Source of the DNA: Casp-actino8 sp964614655
Lineage (GTDB): Bacteria > Actinomycetota > Acidimicrobiia > Acidimicrobiales > Ilumatobacteraceae
Reading direction: 5' to 3'
NCBI GenBank assembly: GCA_964614655.1
Contig: CAZTPF010000006.1
Location: forward strand, 1 to 64,000
Length of the DNA: 64,000 nt
The position numbers and the translations under genes are program-made. Positions 51,570-61,430 of the stretch are shown piece by piece (position 1 is the first letter of the stretch; each line of letters starts with the position of its first letter). A model generated the notes under the pieces. That model saw nothing but the letters and a program-made list of their open reading frames with translations. It ran no database searches and was not told where the DNA came from.

Positions 51570-52811
51570 TCACGATGTGCGATCGAGAGAGCGGCGCAGA
51601 AGATCGAGTGCCGAAATCACCGCCATTTGACGCATGGGATCACGTTGTCCGGGGAGGCGGAAATGTGCCGCTGTCGTCTCGGCACCCCCGCGCGACAGCC
51701 CCACCCACAGGGTTCCGATCGGCTGTCCGTCCTGCTCGGTCGGACCGGCGACTCCAGTGAGCGAGAGACCGATGTCGGTGCCAAGCAGTCGCCGGACTCC
51801 GTCGGCCATCGCGACAGCTGCTGCCTCCGACACGACAGGTCCGGGCGGAACTCGAAGCACGTCGTGCTTGACGGCACTCGCATAGCTCACGACGGAACCG
51901 TGCAGCACATGACTCGCTCCGGGAATCGACGTCAGCCGTCCCGACACCAAACCTCCGGTGACTGATTCGGCAACCGCAAGAGTCAGACCGAGTTCGGTCA
52001 TCCGACGAATCACGACCGCTTCCATGTTGTCGCCGTCGTATCCGAAGACGAAGTCGCCCACTTCTTCGAGGACTCGCTTCTCCCACGACTCGAGAACGGC
52101 ACGAGCCTCGGTCTCGGTCTCACCCTTGGCGGTCAGTCGAACCTTCAGACCCTCCCAGCCGCTCGCCAGGAACGCGAGAGTCGGATTGCCGATCTCCTCG
52201 AGTTCGGCGATCACTCGGTCGAGTCGTTCGTTCAGGCCGCTCTCGCTCTCGCCCCAGGTGCGGATCACACGACTCACGATCACACCGACGTCGCCGTTGC
52301 GTCGCCGCAGATCGGGAAGGATCGCCCTTTCCATCATGTCGTACATCTCGTGGGGCACACCTGGCACGGCGTAGATCACCTTGTCGCCCACCGGACACAT
52401 CAGCCCTGGTGCGGTGCCCCGCGTCTGCGGAATGATCGTCGCACCCTCGGGCACCATCGCCTGCCGCAGATTGTTGTCGGGCATCCGACGACCGCGGGAC
52501 GCGAACATCGTGCGAATCGTCTCGGCCACCGCCTCGTCGTGACGCAGAGCGACGCCCATGACCTCGGCGATGGCGTCACGAGTGAGATCGTCATGAGTCG
52601 GGCCGAGTCCTCCGCACATGATCACCGCATCGGCTTCCTGCAGGGCCCGTTCGACGATCGAGACGATCCGCGCCTGATTGTCTCCCACCTTGAACTGCAG
52701 CAAGGAGTCGATTCCGTTGGCCGCCAGCTGCTCGCCGATCCACGAGGAATTCGTGTCGACGATCTGTCCGAGCAGCAGCTCGGTACCGACGGCGACGACT
52801 GAGCACCTCAT
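51570..52811 (-). CDS. cinA: CinA-like protein (nicotinamide-nucleotide amidase / MoCF-domain)
   Basis: 413 residues. The N-terminal COG1058/MoCF-like domain (SVVAVGTELLLGQIVDTN, CGGLGPTHDDLTRDA) is joined to the C-terminal PncC domain (VAESVTGGLVSGRLTSIPGAS, GVAGPTEQDGQPIGTLWVG). It deamidates NMN in pyridine-nucleotide recycling and probably hydrolyses ADP-ribose-type compounds in the N-domain. The ATG at 52811 is chosen because the fold begins there; it lies 1 base after pgsA. Confidence 0.94.
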   Translation of the reverse strand: MRCSVVAVGTELLLGQIVDTNSSWIGEQLAANGIDSLLQFKVGDNQARIVSIVERALQEADAVIMCGGLGPTHDDLTRDAIAEVMGVALRHDEAVAETIRTMFASRGRRMPDNNLRQAMVPEGATIIPQTRGTAPGLMCPVGDKVIYAVPGVPHEMYDMMERAILPDLRRRNGDVGVIVSRVIRTWGESESGLNERLDRVIAELEEIGNPTLAFLASGWEGLKVRLTAKGETETEARAVLESWEKRVLEEVGDFVFGYDGDNMEAVVIRRMTELGLTLAVAESVTGGLVSGRLTSIPGASHVLHGSVVSYASAVKHDVLRVPPGPVVSEAAAVAMADGVRRLLGTDIGLSLTGVAGPTEQDGQPIGTLWVGLSRGGAETTAAHFRLPGQRDPMRQMAVISALDLLRRSLDRTS

Positions 52812-52812
52812 G

Positions 52813-53361
52813 TCAGGCTCCGACGGAACGTTGAGCGCGCCACAGGTATTGGGCACCGCTGACGGCCGTCAGCGCGACGGCGATCCAGAGCAGACTCAAC
52901 CAGAACCATCGCATCTCGTCGGCCACGAACGGGAAGACGGCGAAACCGATGCTCAGTTGCTGGAAGAGCGTCTTGTACTTGGCGAGACGACTGGCCGGCA
53001 TGCTGACTCCCTTCGCTCCGACGACGACTCGATACATACTGATCGCCACTTCGCGGGCGGCGATGATCAGCACCGGAAGAATCCAGAAGATGTCCCGGCT
53101 CACGAGAGTGAACATCGCCGAAAGCACCAGGATCTTGTCGGCGAGCGGATCGAGGAAGGCGCCGGCTCGCGTCGTGCCGTGCCGACGGGCCAGATAGCCG
53201 TCGAAGCCGTCGCTGACGCACAACAGGAACCAGGTCACGAGGGCCACCCACGAACCTCGTTCTCCGTCGGGGAAGACGACGAACACGAGGGGCGAGCACA
53301 GAATCCGTCCGACGGTGACGGCATTGGCCCAGGTCGCGATGGCGTTGGGATCGACCGGCAT
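52813..53361 (-). CDS. pgsA: CDP-diacylglycerol-glycerol-3-phosphate 3-phosphatidyltransferase
   Basis: 182 residues, integral membrane protein with several hydrophobic helices, making phosphatidylglycerol phosphate. The CDP-alcohol phosphotransferase motif runs DGYLARRHGTTRAGAFLDPLAD; between AR and the next G there are seven residues, one fewer than the textbook eight, while all Asp/Gly landmarks are kept. The ATG shares one base with the rimO stop. Order rimO-pgsA-cinA is conserved in actinobacteria. Confidence 0.93.
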   Translation of the reverse strand: MPVDPNAIATWANAVTVGRILCSPLVFVVFPDGERGSWVALVTWFLLCVSDGFDGYLARRHGTTRAGAFLDPLADKILVLSAMFTLVSRDIFWILPVLIIAAREVAISMYRVVVGAKGVSMPASRLAKYKTLFQQLSIGFAVFPFVADEMRWFWLSLLWIAVALTAVSGAQYLWRAQRSVGA

Positions 53362-54650
53362 CAGTCGACCCCGGCCGTGACACGTTCGGCGGTCAGATCG
53401 GGGCCGAGTGCCGAGGTCACCACGACGTGGTGGAACCGTCCCACGGTCAGATCGTTCGGCACCTCGACCACTCCGTCGATCTCGGGTGCCTCTCGTCGAC
53501 TGCGGGCGACACCGGCTTCGTCGACGAGGACTTCGATGGTCGATCCGATCAGTTCGTCACGGCGACGTGCCGTGATGGCGTCCTGAATCTCGGTCAACTC
53601 GGCCATCCTCTCGCGCACGAGTTCGGGCGCCACGACACCGTCGAGGTCGTACGCGTACGTGCCCTCCTCGGGCGAATAGGCGAAGAATCCACACCAATCG
53701 AGATCGGCTTCGGTCACGAAGTCGAGCAGTCGATCATGATCGGCTTCGGTCTCCCCCGGGTATCCGACGATGAAGTTGCTTCGGAAAGTGGCACCCGGCT
53801 CGCGATGGCGGATGTCGGCAATTCGCCGGAGGAACCGCTCACCGTCCCCCCAACGTCTCATCCGGCGAAGAAGCGGCTTGCTCACATGCTGAAGCGAGAG
53901 GTCGAAATACGGAACGCCAGTCGCCAGGATCGCGTCCACGAGCCCATCGCTCAGATCGCTCGGATACAGGTACAACAGTCGGGTCCAGGGAACTCGAGAC
54001 GACACCTTCTCGACGAGTTCGACGATCGAACCGGCCCCCAACTCGTCCGGACGATCCTTGCCGTAACTCGCCAGATCCTGGGCTACCAACACCACCTCGG
54101 CGACCTCGAGCTGGTCGACCTCGGCGAGAATGGCGTCGACGTCCCGACTCCTCTGCGGGCCTCTGAACGACGGGATCGCGCAGAATCCACACGAACGGTC
54201 GCAACCCTCGGCGATCTTGACGTACGCCCACGGCGCCGCCGACTTCGGTCGCGGCAGATTCAGCAGATCGAAACTCGGGACCGGTGTCGAGGTGACCGGA
54301 ATGGTCGTGCGGCCCATCGGTGCGACCGGCACACCGAAGCCGGCGACGAGGTCGACCTCCGGCAGAGCCGACGCCAGTTCGTCCCCGTAGCGCTCGGCCA
54401 TGCAACCGGTGACCACGAGCCTCGACGAGTCGGAACGCTTCTCGTCCAGAGCGAGGATGGTGTCGATCGATTCTCGGCGCGCGTCTTCGATGAACGCACA
54501 CGTGTTCACCACCACCACGTCGGCCTCGGCGGCGTCGTCGGTGGCCGTCATGCCGTCGGCGAGCATGGTTCCGATCAACTTGTCGGAGTCGACCTGATTC
54601 TTCGGACACCCGAGCGTCTCGACGTAGAAGCGCTTCGCCCGGCCGGTCAC
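53361..54650 (-). CDS. rimO: Ribosomal protein S12 methylthiotransferase
   Basis: 429 residues, radical-SAM enzyme adding methylthio to an Asp of S12. The N-terminal UPF0004 cluster Cys are C15, C51 and C83; the radical-SAM cluster is C150-x3-C154-x2-C157 (CDRSCGFC); the C-terminal TRAM domain (STIEVLVDEAG) is complete. The start is GTG. It is distinguished from MiaB by ETLGCPKNQVDS. Single base overlap with pgsA. Confidence 0.94.
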   Translation of the reverse strand: MTGRAKRFYVETLGCPKNQVDSDKLIGTMLADGMTATDDAAEADVVVVNTCAFIEDARRESIDTILALDEKRSDSSRLVVTGCMAERYGDELASALPEVDLVAGFGVPVAPMGRTTIPVTSTPVPSFDLLNLPRPKSAAPWAYVKIAEGCDRSCGFCAIPSFRGPQRSRDVDAILAEVDQLEVAEVVLVAQDLASYGKDRPDELGAGSIVELVEKVSSRVPWTRLLYLYPSDLSDGLVDAILATGVPYFDLSLQHVSKPLLRRMRRWGDGERFLRRIADIRHREPGATFRSNFIVGYPGETEADHDRLLDFVTEADLDWCGFFAYSPEEGTYAYDLDGVVAPELVRERMAELTEIQDAITARRRDELIGSTIEVLVDEAGVARSRREAPEIDGVVEVPNDLTVGRFHHVVVTSALGPDLTAERVTAGVD

Positions 54651-54666
54651 GCTCCGAGCCTACAAG

Positions 54667-55605
54667 TCAGGCGGTGTGCGCGAGCTGGAGTCCGGGGTAC
54701 GGCCACGTGACTCGCACCAACCGCCCGGTTCCCGACAAAGTGATCCACGCGGTCGACGAACCGTCGGCGGCGAAGCAGATGTTGGTGGTGAGAAGGTCGC
54801 CGGTGTCGACGTGTCGGAGAATCTCTCCCGAGGGTGCGATGACGGTGATGCCTCCGTTCACGAGTGTGGCGACGCACACGTTGCCGGCCCCGTCGACTGC
54901 CAGCGAATCGAGAAGCTGCAGACCCGGCAATCCGCACAGCAACGAACTCGTGTCCCCCGGACCCGTCGGCTCGAGTTCACCGGGGGCGACGATCCGCCGC
55001 TGGAAGACGCGGCCGTTGTGAGTCTCGGCGTAGTAGAGCATCGTCCCGTCGGGCGAGAGTCCGATTCCGTTCGGGCCCTCGACTGGGAACGCGATTTCGC
55101 GAATCGACGAACCATCGGCCTTGGCGTAGTAGATGCCGGTGAGATCGCTCGTACGCGCTTCGTTGTCGCGGATCCCGTGATCGGTGAAATAGAAGCCACC
55201 GTGCGCGTCGAACACGAGATCGTTTGGCGCGCGCAGTGCTCGGCCGTCGCACTCGGTGTAGAGGTCGGTGACCGCTCCTGTCGACAGGTCGACTCGCTGG
55301 ATACGCCCGCCCACGTATTTCGAACGGTCGAACGGACCCGGGAGACACAGCCCTCCGAAGTCGATTTCGGTGAAGCAGCCGCCGTTGTTGCAGAGGTACA
55401 AGGCGCCGTCGGGTCCGATCGCCGCCCCGTTCGGACCACCTTCGATCTCGGCCACCGTCTCTTGCGTACCGTCGGGACGAACACGGGTGAGCCGCGGGCC
55501 GAACATCTCGACCAACACCACACTTCCGTCGCTCATGGCGATGGGTCCTTCGGGGAACTTGAGGCCTGATGCGACCTCGATCATTTCGAGTGACGATGAC
55601 GACAT
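54667..55605 (-). CDS. SMP-30/gluconolactonase-like beta-propeller protein
   Basis: 312 residues: LKFPEGPIAMSDGSVVLVEMFG (metal Glu), PNDLVFDAHGGFYFTDHG, GPNGIGLSPDGTMLYYAET and a late DSLAVDGAGNVCVA, the four metal-site regions of the SMP-30 family. It is a six-bladed propeller that hydrolyses a lactone. It lies inside the rimO-ftsK block, where it is not a usual member, so it is probably inserted there. Substrate unknown. Confidence 0.9.
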   Translation of the reverse strand: MSSSSLEMIEVASGLKFPEGPIAMSDGSVVLVEMFGPRLTRVRPDGTQETVAEIEGGPNGAAIGPDGALYLCNNGGCFTEIDFGGLCLPGPFDRSKYVGGRIQRVDLSTGAVTDLYTECDGRALRAPNDLVFDAHGGFYFTDHGIRDNEARTSDLTGIYYAKADGSSIREIAFPVEGPNGIGLSPDGTMLYYAETHNGRVFQRRIVAPGELEPTGPGDTSSLLCGLPGLQLLDSLAVDGAGNVCVATLVNGGITVIAPSGEILRHVDTGDLLTTNICFAADGSSTAWITLSGTGRLVRVTWPYPGLQLAHTA

Positions 55606-55644
55606 GACCGAATCATGCCACGCCGACGGGGACTCCTCGTCCGG

Positions 55645-58047
55645 TCAGCTCTGGCCTTCCAGTTCTTCGACGGTCATCAGCACCTCACGCGCCTTGCTGC
55701 CGGTGCTCGGCCCGACCACACCTCGCTCCTCCAGGAGATCCATGATTCGCCCAGCCCGCGCGAAACCGACCTTGAGTTTGCGCTGGAGCATCGAGGTGGA
55801 ACCCAGTTGGGAGCGGACGACGAGCTCCATGGCCTGACGAAGCAGCGCCTCGTCATCGTCGTCGTTTCCGACTCCGTCGGTGATGGCCGAACCAGCCGGT
55901 CCACCGGCCGACGGCTCGTCCCCCTCGACACCCTTCACGTATTCGACTTCGGGAGCCTGCTGACGCCAGTGCGCGACGACCTTGCGCACCTCGTCTTCGG
56001 TGACCCAACAACCTTGGATGCGCTGGGCCACCGAGGAGTTGCCGGGGAGCAGCAACATGTCGCCACGTCCGACCAGTTTCTCGGCTCCCACTTGATCGAG
56101 GATGACTCGACTGTCCATCTGACTCGAGACCGCGAAAGCCATACGGGCCGGGATGTTGGCTTTGATCACTCCGGTGATGACGTTGACCGAGGGCCGCTGG
56201 GTGGCGATGATCAGGTGAATACCGACGGCTCGGGCCTTCTGGGCGATTCGGGTGATGCTCTCCTCGACGTCGCGCGCCGCGACCATCATCAGGTCGTTCA
56301 ACTCGTCGACAACGACGACGATGTACTTCATGCGCTCGAAGGTGCGATCGGTGCCGGCTTCAGCTACCAACTCGCCGCGGTCGTACGCCGCGTTGTACCC
56401 CGTGATGTCGCGGTAGCCCATTTCGTACAACAGGTCGTACCGCTTCTCCATCTCGCGCACCGCCCAGGCGAGAGCGTTGGCGGCCTTCTTCGGATTGTTG
56501 ACCGGCTGCGTGAGCAGATGCGGCAGGCGCGCGTACTGCCCCATCTCGACCTGCTTCGGGTCGACCAGGATCAGCTTGACCTGATCGGGAGTCGTTCGCA
56601 TGAGCAACGACGTGATGATGCAGTTGATCCCGCTCGACTTGCCCGCACCCGTGGCGCCGGCGATGAGGAGGTGCGGTGTGGTCGACAAGTTGAGGAACAC
56701 CGAGCGACCGGAGATGTCCTTGCCGATCGCCACGTCGAGTGGGTGACCAGCGTTCTTGGCCTCGGCCGACGCCATGAGATCGCCGAGAGCCACCAGTTGT
56801 CGCGACGAATTCGGCACTTCGATACCGATCGCCGACCGTCCGGGAATGGGAGCCAAGATGCGCACATCGGTCGCCGCCAGCGAGTAGGCGATGTCCTTCT
56901 GCAGGCTCGTGACTCGGGCGACCTTGACTCCGGGACCGAGTTCGAGTTCGTACCGAGTGACCGTGGGTCCGACCGTGCGTCCCACCAGTCGCACGTCGAC
57001 CCCGTGGGACGACAACGACTCTTCGAGAATGCGACCCCGCCGATCGATCTCCGACTCGTCGATCGACTGCGCGCCACTGCGCACCAACGACGAGGCCGGG
57101 GGCAACTTCCAGTCGCCACGCGGAACGGTGACTTTGACGTCGAGCGACTCTTGAACGGGAACCTGGGTCGGATCGGAGGACGCCGCCGGTTCGGGCTGGC
57201 GACGTGACCGTCGACGCGACGCCGGGGCCGACTCGGCCTCGTCTTCGGTACCGTCGTGGCCTGGCTCGTCGGCACCCGACTCGTCGGATGCAGGTTCGGG
57301 TTCGGCTGGAACGAGTGGCGCGAAGCCAGGCTCGTGCATCGCCGGGGCGGGTTCACGATCGGATCGCAAGGTGCTGAGGTCGTCGGCGGCTTCGCGAAGA
57401 CCCGATCCGAGACGCTCCGACATCGAAGAACCGAGCTTGCGCACTCGCTCGAGAAGATCGCGCAGCGACCAACGGGTGATCAGCAAGGTCGCAGCCAGAC
57501 CCACTGCCACCAGGACCAGAACTGCGCCGATCGGTCCGATGAGGGCGCGCAACGTCTGGCCGAGAACTGCTCCGATCCAGCCGCCGGCCCCGCCCAGATC
57601 GTCGACGCCCGAGTATCCGTCGGGTCCGCGCCCGATGTGCACGATGCCGAGCACGGCGACGACGAGACCTCCCCACCCGAGCGTCATCTTGGCCCGACCC
57701 GGTGCTTCGTCGTCGCGCAACAGGACGACTCCGATCGTCACGGCGACGACCGGCAACAGGTAGCGACCGATTCCGATCACCGCACCGAGGGCGGCATCAG
57801 CCCCTCGGCCGACCGGTCCGGCGAGGTCGAGATAGACCGCAAGGGCGATCAGAGCGCCGACGACGAACGACGCGATGGCCGCCAGCTCGGTCTCTCGACC
57901 CGAGATCGCCTGGCGCACCTCACCCGGGCGGGCCGACGAGTTCGCTCGCCGCGAACCCCGGGGTGGTGTCGCCGCTGACACGCCACGAGCAGGACCTTTG
58001 CGCGTCGTCGAGGACGACGAACGACCAGTTCCCTTCTTCGCAGCCAC
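55645..58047 (-). CDS. ftsK: DNA translocase FtsK
   Basis: 800 residues. A basic N-terminus is followed by about four membrane segments (to about 200), an acidic/Pro-rich linker (about 230-310), the alpha/beta motor with Walker A AGATGAGKSSG near residue 465 and Walker B VVVVDELNDL, and a C-terminal gamma winged-helix (RAGRIMDLLEERGVVG) that reads KOPS sites. It pumps chromosomal termini at the septum. Length is normal for actinobacteria. Confidence 0.95.
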   Translation of the reverse strand: MAAKKGTGRSSSSTTRKGPARGVSAATPPRGSRRANSSARPGEVRQAISGRETELAAIASFVVGALIALAVYLDLAGPVGRGADAALGAVIGIGRYLLPVVAVTIGVVLLRDDEAPGRAKMTLGWGGLVVAVLGIVHIGRGPDGYSGVDDLGGAGGWIGAVLGQTLRALIGPIGAVLVLVAVGLAATLLITRWSLRDLLERVRKLGSSMSERLGSGLREAADDLSTLRSDREPAPAMHEPGFAPLVPAEPEPASDESGADEPGHDGTEDEAESAPASRRRSRRQPEPAASSDPTQVPVQESLDVKVTVPRGDWKLPPASSLVRSGAQSIDESEIDRRGRILEESLSSHGVDVRLVGRTVGPTVTRYELELGPGVKVARVTSLQKDIAYSLAATDVRILAPIPGRSAIGIEVPNSSRQLVALGDLMASAEAKNAGHPLDVAIGKDISGRSVFLNLSTTPHLLIAGATGAGKSSGINCIITSLLMRTTPDQVKLILVDPKQVEMGQYARLPHLLTQPVNNPKKAANALAWAVREMEKRYDLLYEMGYRDITGYNAAYDRGELVAEAGTDRTFERMKYIVVVVDELNDLMMVAARDVEESITRIAQKARAVGIHLIIATQRPSVNVITGVIKANIPARMAFAVSSQMDSRVILDQVGAEKLVGRGDMLLLPGNSSVAQRIQGCWVTEDEVRKVVAHWRQQAPEVEYVKGVEGDEPSAGGPAGSAITDGVGNDDDDEALLRQAMELVVRSQLGSTSMLQRKLKVGFARAGRIMDLLEERGVVGPSTGSKAREVLMTVEELEGQS

Positions 58048-58124
58048 GTGTGAACGCTACCAAGGGGGCGCGCACACGTTCGGTCTTTCGGTCGAACGCT
58101 CGATCGACCCAGAAGCCGCCCCGC

Positions 58125-59786
58125 TCAAGCCTCCATGACGACGGGCACGATCATCGGACGTCGCTTCGTGCGTTCATTGACGAAGCGGCCGGCCGCTCGA
58201 CGCACGTCGCGCTCGAGACCTTCGGGATCGCGGACACCTTTGGCCAACGTCGCTTCGACGGCCGCAGCGACTACGTCGCATGCCTCGTCGAGAAGGTCCT
58301 CGGCTTCGGGCGCATACACCCAGCCCCGCGTGATGATCTCGGGTCCGGTCAAGACTTTGCCGGCCTCCACGTCGACCGTGACCACCACGACGACCACTCC
58401 CTCTTCGGCCAGCACTCTGCGGTCGCGTAGGACACCTTGACCCACGTCGCCAACGATGCCGTCGACGTACAAGAAGCCGGCCGGCACTCGACCGACCGGT
58501 GACACGCCGTCGTCGTCGATCTCGATCACGTCACCGTCCTCGCACAGAAGAATGTTGGTGCGCGGAATTCCCATCGTCTCGCCGAGGCGCGCGTTGGCGA
58601 CCATATGGCGATACTCCCCGTGGACGGGAACGAACCACTCCGGTTTCACGATCGAGAAGTAGGTCTTCAACTCGTCGGCTTGTGCGTGCCCGGTGGCGTG
58701 CACGTCGGCCACCCCCGAGTGCACGACTTCGGCTCCGGCTCGAAGCAGCCCGTCGATCACCCGCGTCACGTTGAACTCGTTCCCGGGAATCGCATGGCTC
58801 GAGAGGATCACGGTGTCGTGCTCGCCGACCTTCAGCCACTTGCTGTCGCCACGAGCCATGAGCGACAGAGCCGACATGGGCTCGCCTTGGCTGCCGGTCG
58901 AGATGATGCAGACGCGCTCGGGCGGATGATCGTCGATCTCTTCGATGTCGACCAAGGTGTGGTCGGGGACGCGCAACACTCCGAGCTCGCGCGCGAGACG
59001 GACGTTCCGCTGCATCGAGCGGCCGAGGGTGGCGACCTTGCGATCGGTGGCGACCGCGGCGTCGATGATCTGCTGTACGCGATGGATGTGGCTGGCGAAA
59101 CTCGCCGTGATGATCCTGCGATCGCGATGCTCGTGGAAGAGGGTTCGCAGCACCGAGCCGATCGACGTCTCGCTCGGGGCATGACCTCGTTCCTCGGCAT
59201 TGGTGGAGTCGCAGAGAAGGAGGCGAACGCCTTCGCCGGACGCGATCGCGCCGAGTCGAGCGAGATCGGTCCGTCGACCGTCGACCGGCGTGAGGTCGAG
59301 CTTGAAGTCGCCCGAGTGGAGGACCACGCCCTGAGGCGTGTGGACCGCGATGGCGAAGGCGTGCGGAACCGAGTGAGTGACCGGCACGAATTCGACGTCG
59401 AACGGACCGATCTGTCGACGTTCGTTGTCGGCCACCACCACGAGCTCGGTGCGGTCGAGCAAACCGGCTTCCTCGATCCGACCAGCGGCGAGGGCGAGGG
59501 TGACCGCCGATCCGTAGATCGGGAAAGACGCGTCACGCAACAAGAACTGCAGGCCACCGACATGATCCTCGTGCCCATGTGTCGCGACACACGCTTCGAT
59601 TCGGTCGGCGTTCTCTCTGAGCCACGTGAAGTCGGGCAGAACCAGATCGATGCCGTGCATGTCGGCATCGGGGAACATCAAGCCGCAGTCGATGAGGAGC
59701 AGACGGTCGTCTTGCTCGATCGCCATGCAGTTGCGGCCGATCTCACCGAGACCACCGAGGAAGACGATCCGGATCGGCGCCGACAT
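58125..59786 (-). CDS. rnj: Ribonuclease J
   Basis: 553 residues. Metallo-beta-lactamase/beta-CASP nuclease: ATHGHEDHVGG (H70, H72, D74, H75), HSGDFKLD, CDSTNAE, STGSQGEP and SSHAIPGNE, then the C-terminal domain. It has 5'-exo and endonuclease activity on RNA. The ATG at 59786 is chosen over the upstream frame inside dapA; it shares one base with the dapA stop. The dapA-rnj order is conserved in actinobacteria. Confidence 0.95.
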   Translation of the reverse strand: MSAPIRIVFLGGLGEIGRNCMAIEQDDRLLLIDCGLMFPDADMHGIDLVLPDFTWLRENADRIEACVATHGHEDHVGGLQFLLRDASFPIYGSAVTLALAAGRIEEAGLLDRTELVVVADNERRQIGPFDVEFVPVTHSVPHAFAIAVHTPQGVVLHSGDFKLDLTPVDGRRTDLARLGAIASGEGVRLLLCDSTNAEERGHAPSETSIGSVLRTLFHEHRDRRIITASFASHIHRVQQIIDAAVATDRKVATLGRSMQRNVRLARELGVLRVPDHTLVDIEEIDDHPPERVCIISTGSQGEPMSALSLMARGDSKWLKVGEHDTVILSSHAIPGNEFNVTRVIDGLLRAGAEVVHSGVADVHATGHAQADELKTYFSIVKPEWFVPVHGEYRHMVANARLGETMGIPRTNILLCEDGDVIEIDDDGVSPVGRVPAGFLYVDGIVGDVGQGVLRDRRVLAEEGVVVVVVTVDVEAGKVLTGPEIITRGWVYAPEAEDLLDEACDVVAAAVEATLAKGVRDPEGLERDVRRAAGRFVNERTKRRPMIVPVVMEA

Positions 59787-60685
59787 CAGAACCCTTCGGC
59801 GCGGCGGGCCTCGAGGGCCGCGAGCACGCCCTTGGCTCGTTCGACGACGAATTCGGGTGCCGGCCCCATCGGCAGTCGGCACTCTCCGACCGGAACGCCG
59901 AGAAGGTTCATCATCACCTTGGACGGAATGGGGTTCGGCGCGTCGTCGCCGGTCTCGTAGGCGAAACTCGGCAGCAGAGCCTGGTTGACCCGTCGCGCCC
60001 CTGCCGAGTCACCCGACTGCCAACGCTCGAACATGAGCTGGTGATCGGGCCCGGTCCAGTGCGTGGCGACTCCGACCACTCCGACGGCTCCGACCGACAG
60101 GAGCGGAAGGGTGAGAGAGTCGTCACCGCTGTACACCTCGAAACCCTCCGGGGCGTTGGCGATGACCGACGCCGTCTCCCCCGGACTTCCGGCTGCATCT
60201 TTGAGGGCCAACACGTTGTGGTGGCGCCGGGCCAGATCCAAAATGGTCGAGGTGTTGATCTTGCGTCCGGAGCGCACGGGAATGTCGTACAACACCACGG
60301 GCAGATCGGTGGCCTCGGCCATGGCTCCCATGTGTCCGGCGATTCCCGCTTGCGAAGGACGGTTGTAATACGGCGTGACAGCGAGAATTCCGGCCGCTCC
60401 GAGTCGAGCGGCCTCTTTCGTCATGTGCACCGAGTGACTGGTGTCGTTGGTGCCGGTCCCGGCCACGACCGGGATCGTGACCGCCTCGATCACGGCGGCG
60501 AAGAGCGAGAGTCGTTCGTCGTCGGTCAACACCGGCGACTCGCCAGTGGTGCCGGCCACGACGAGACCGTCGTTGCCGTGGTCCTGCAGCCACTGCGCCA
60601 GACGGCGAGCTGCATCGAGGTCGAGTGCCCCATCGGAGTCGAAAGGCGTGACCATCGCCGTCAACACCCGTCCGAAACGTGCCAT
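59786..60685 (-). CDS. dapA: 4-Hydroxy-tetrahydrodipicolinate synthase
   Basis: 299 residues, TIM barrel. The Schiff-base lysine is K162 in ALKDA, the Tyr of the catalytic triad is in TPYYNRPS (about 106-107) and Y133; AGTTGES (44-50) is the pyruvate-binding loop. It condenses pyruvate with aspartate semialdehyde for lysine and meso-DAP synthesis. The ATG at 60685 shares one base with the upstream gene. Confidence 0.94.
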   Translation of the reverse strand: MARFGRVLTAMVTPFDSDGALDLDAARRLAQWLQDHGNDGLVVAGTTGESPVLTDDERLSLFAAVIEAVTIPVVAGTGTNDTSHSVHMTKEAARLGAAGILAVTPYYNRPSQAGIAGHMGAMAEATDLPVVLYDIPVRSGRKINTSTILDLARRHHNVLALKDAAGSPGETASVIANAPEGFEVYSGDDSLTLPLLSVGAVGVVGVATHWTGPDHQLMFERWQSGDSAGARRVNQALLPSFAYETGDDAPNPIPSKVMMNLLGVPVGECRLPMGPAPEFVVERAKGVLAALEARRAEGF

Positions 60686-61317
60686 CAGAAACTCCCTTCC
60701 GCTGCACGATCGATCCCTTGACTGAGGATCAGATCTTCGTGCAATTCCATCCAGACGTCGTGGAACGAGCCGCACATCACTCCCGTGAACAGGTCGTGGC
60801 GGCCGCCGCGAACCGCGCGACACGTCGACTCGAGTCGCGGGACGTACGGACCCAGCCGACCCAACACTTCGGACATCGCCGTCACGACAGGACGCGCCGC
60901 CGCATCGAGTTCGGCGAGTCGATCGATCACGATCGAGTCGTAGGAGGGGTCGGAGTGGTCGTTGATCTCGCCGTCGCGCAACTGCCAGTCGCCGCAGAGC
61001 TGCTTGAAGTGTCCGTTGAGTTCGAGGAACGATTCGTAGTGCGGAGCCAGGGCGATCAGATCGACGCCGTGCAAGTCGGCCACCAGAGCATCAGCGTGTG
61101 CATCGCGACCCTGTGGGGTGAGCTGCCAGAGAGCGCGGGCCTCACGGAACATCGCCCATTCGGCCTCGGCCATCGACTGAAGGTGTCCGACGACCGACTC
61201 GTGATCGAGCTCGATCATCTCGGAGAGGGTCTCGACACGGGCGAATCCCTTGATCCGCAAGGCGTGATGAGTCAGAAAAGCCGGCTCCGATGCGCGAGAC
61301 GAGGTCGGCGACGACAT
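60685..61317 (-). CDS. Conserved winged-helix-like protein, function unknown
   Basis: 210 residues. The N-terminal part (LTHHALRIKGFARVETLSEMIELDHESVVGHLQSM, then LWQLTPQGRDAH) looks like a MarR/DUF-type winged helix. The rest is helical (HYESFLELNGHFKQLCGDW, SYDSIVIDRLAELDAAARPVV) without recognised catalytic motifs. In many actinobacteria thyX stands before dapA; this protein has none of the ThyX RHRxxS signature, so it is not that enzyme. The ATG at 61317 has no obvious ribosome site. Its stop is fused with the dapA start (TGATG). It is not named. Confidence 0.7.
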   Translation of the reverse strand: MSSPTSSRASEPAFLTHHALRIKGFARVETLSEMIELDHESVVGHLQSMAEAEWAMFREARALWQLTPQGRDAHADALVADLHGVDLIALAPHYESFLELNGHFKQLCGDWQLRDGEINDHSDPSYDSIVIDRLAELDAAARPVVTAMSEVLGRLGPYVPRLESTCRAVRGGRHDLFTGVMCGSFHDVWMELHEDLILSQGIDRAAEGSF

Positions 61318-61430
61318 GAACGTCGATCGTAGTTCTCGAACCCGACACCGGCGCTTCCATTCGAACCACCGGCCGCGGTCATGCGTCGACATGCCGAAAG
61401 CCCACCGAGCCCGCCGGGTAAGGTCGCCAC

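Noticed and set aside
60685..61317. Naming this gene thyX from its position before dapA
   Set aside because: The ThyX RHRxxS motif is absent and the fold looks different.
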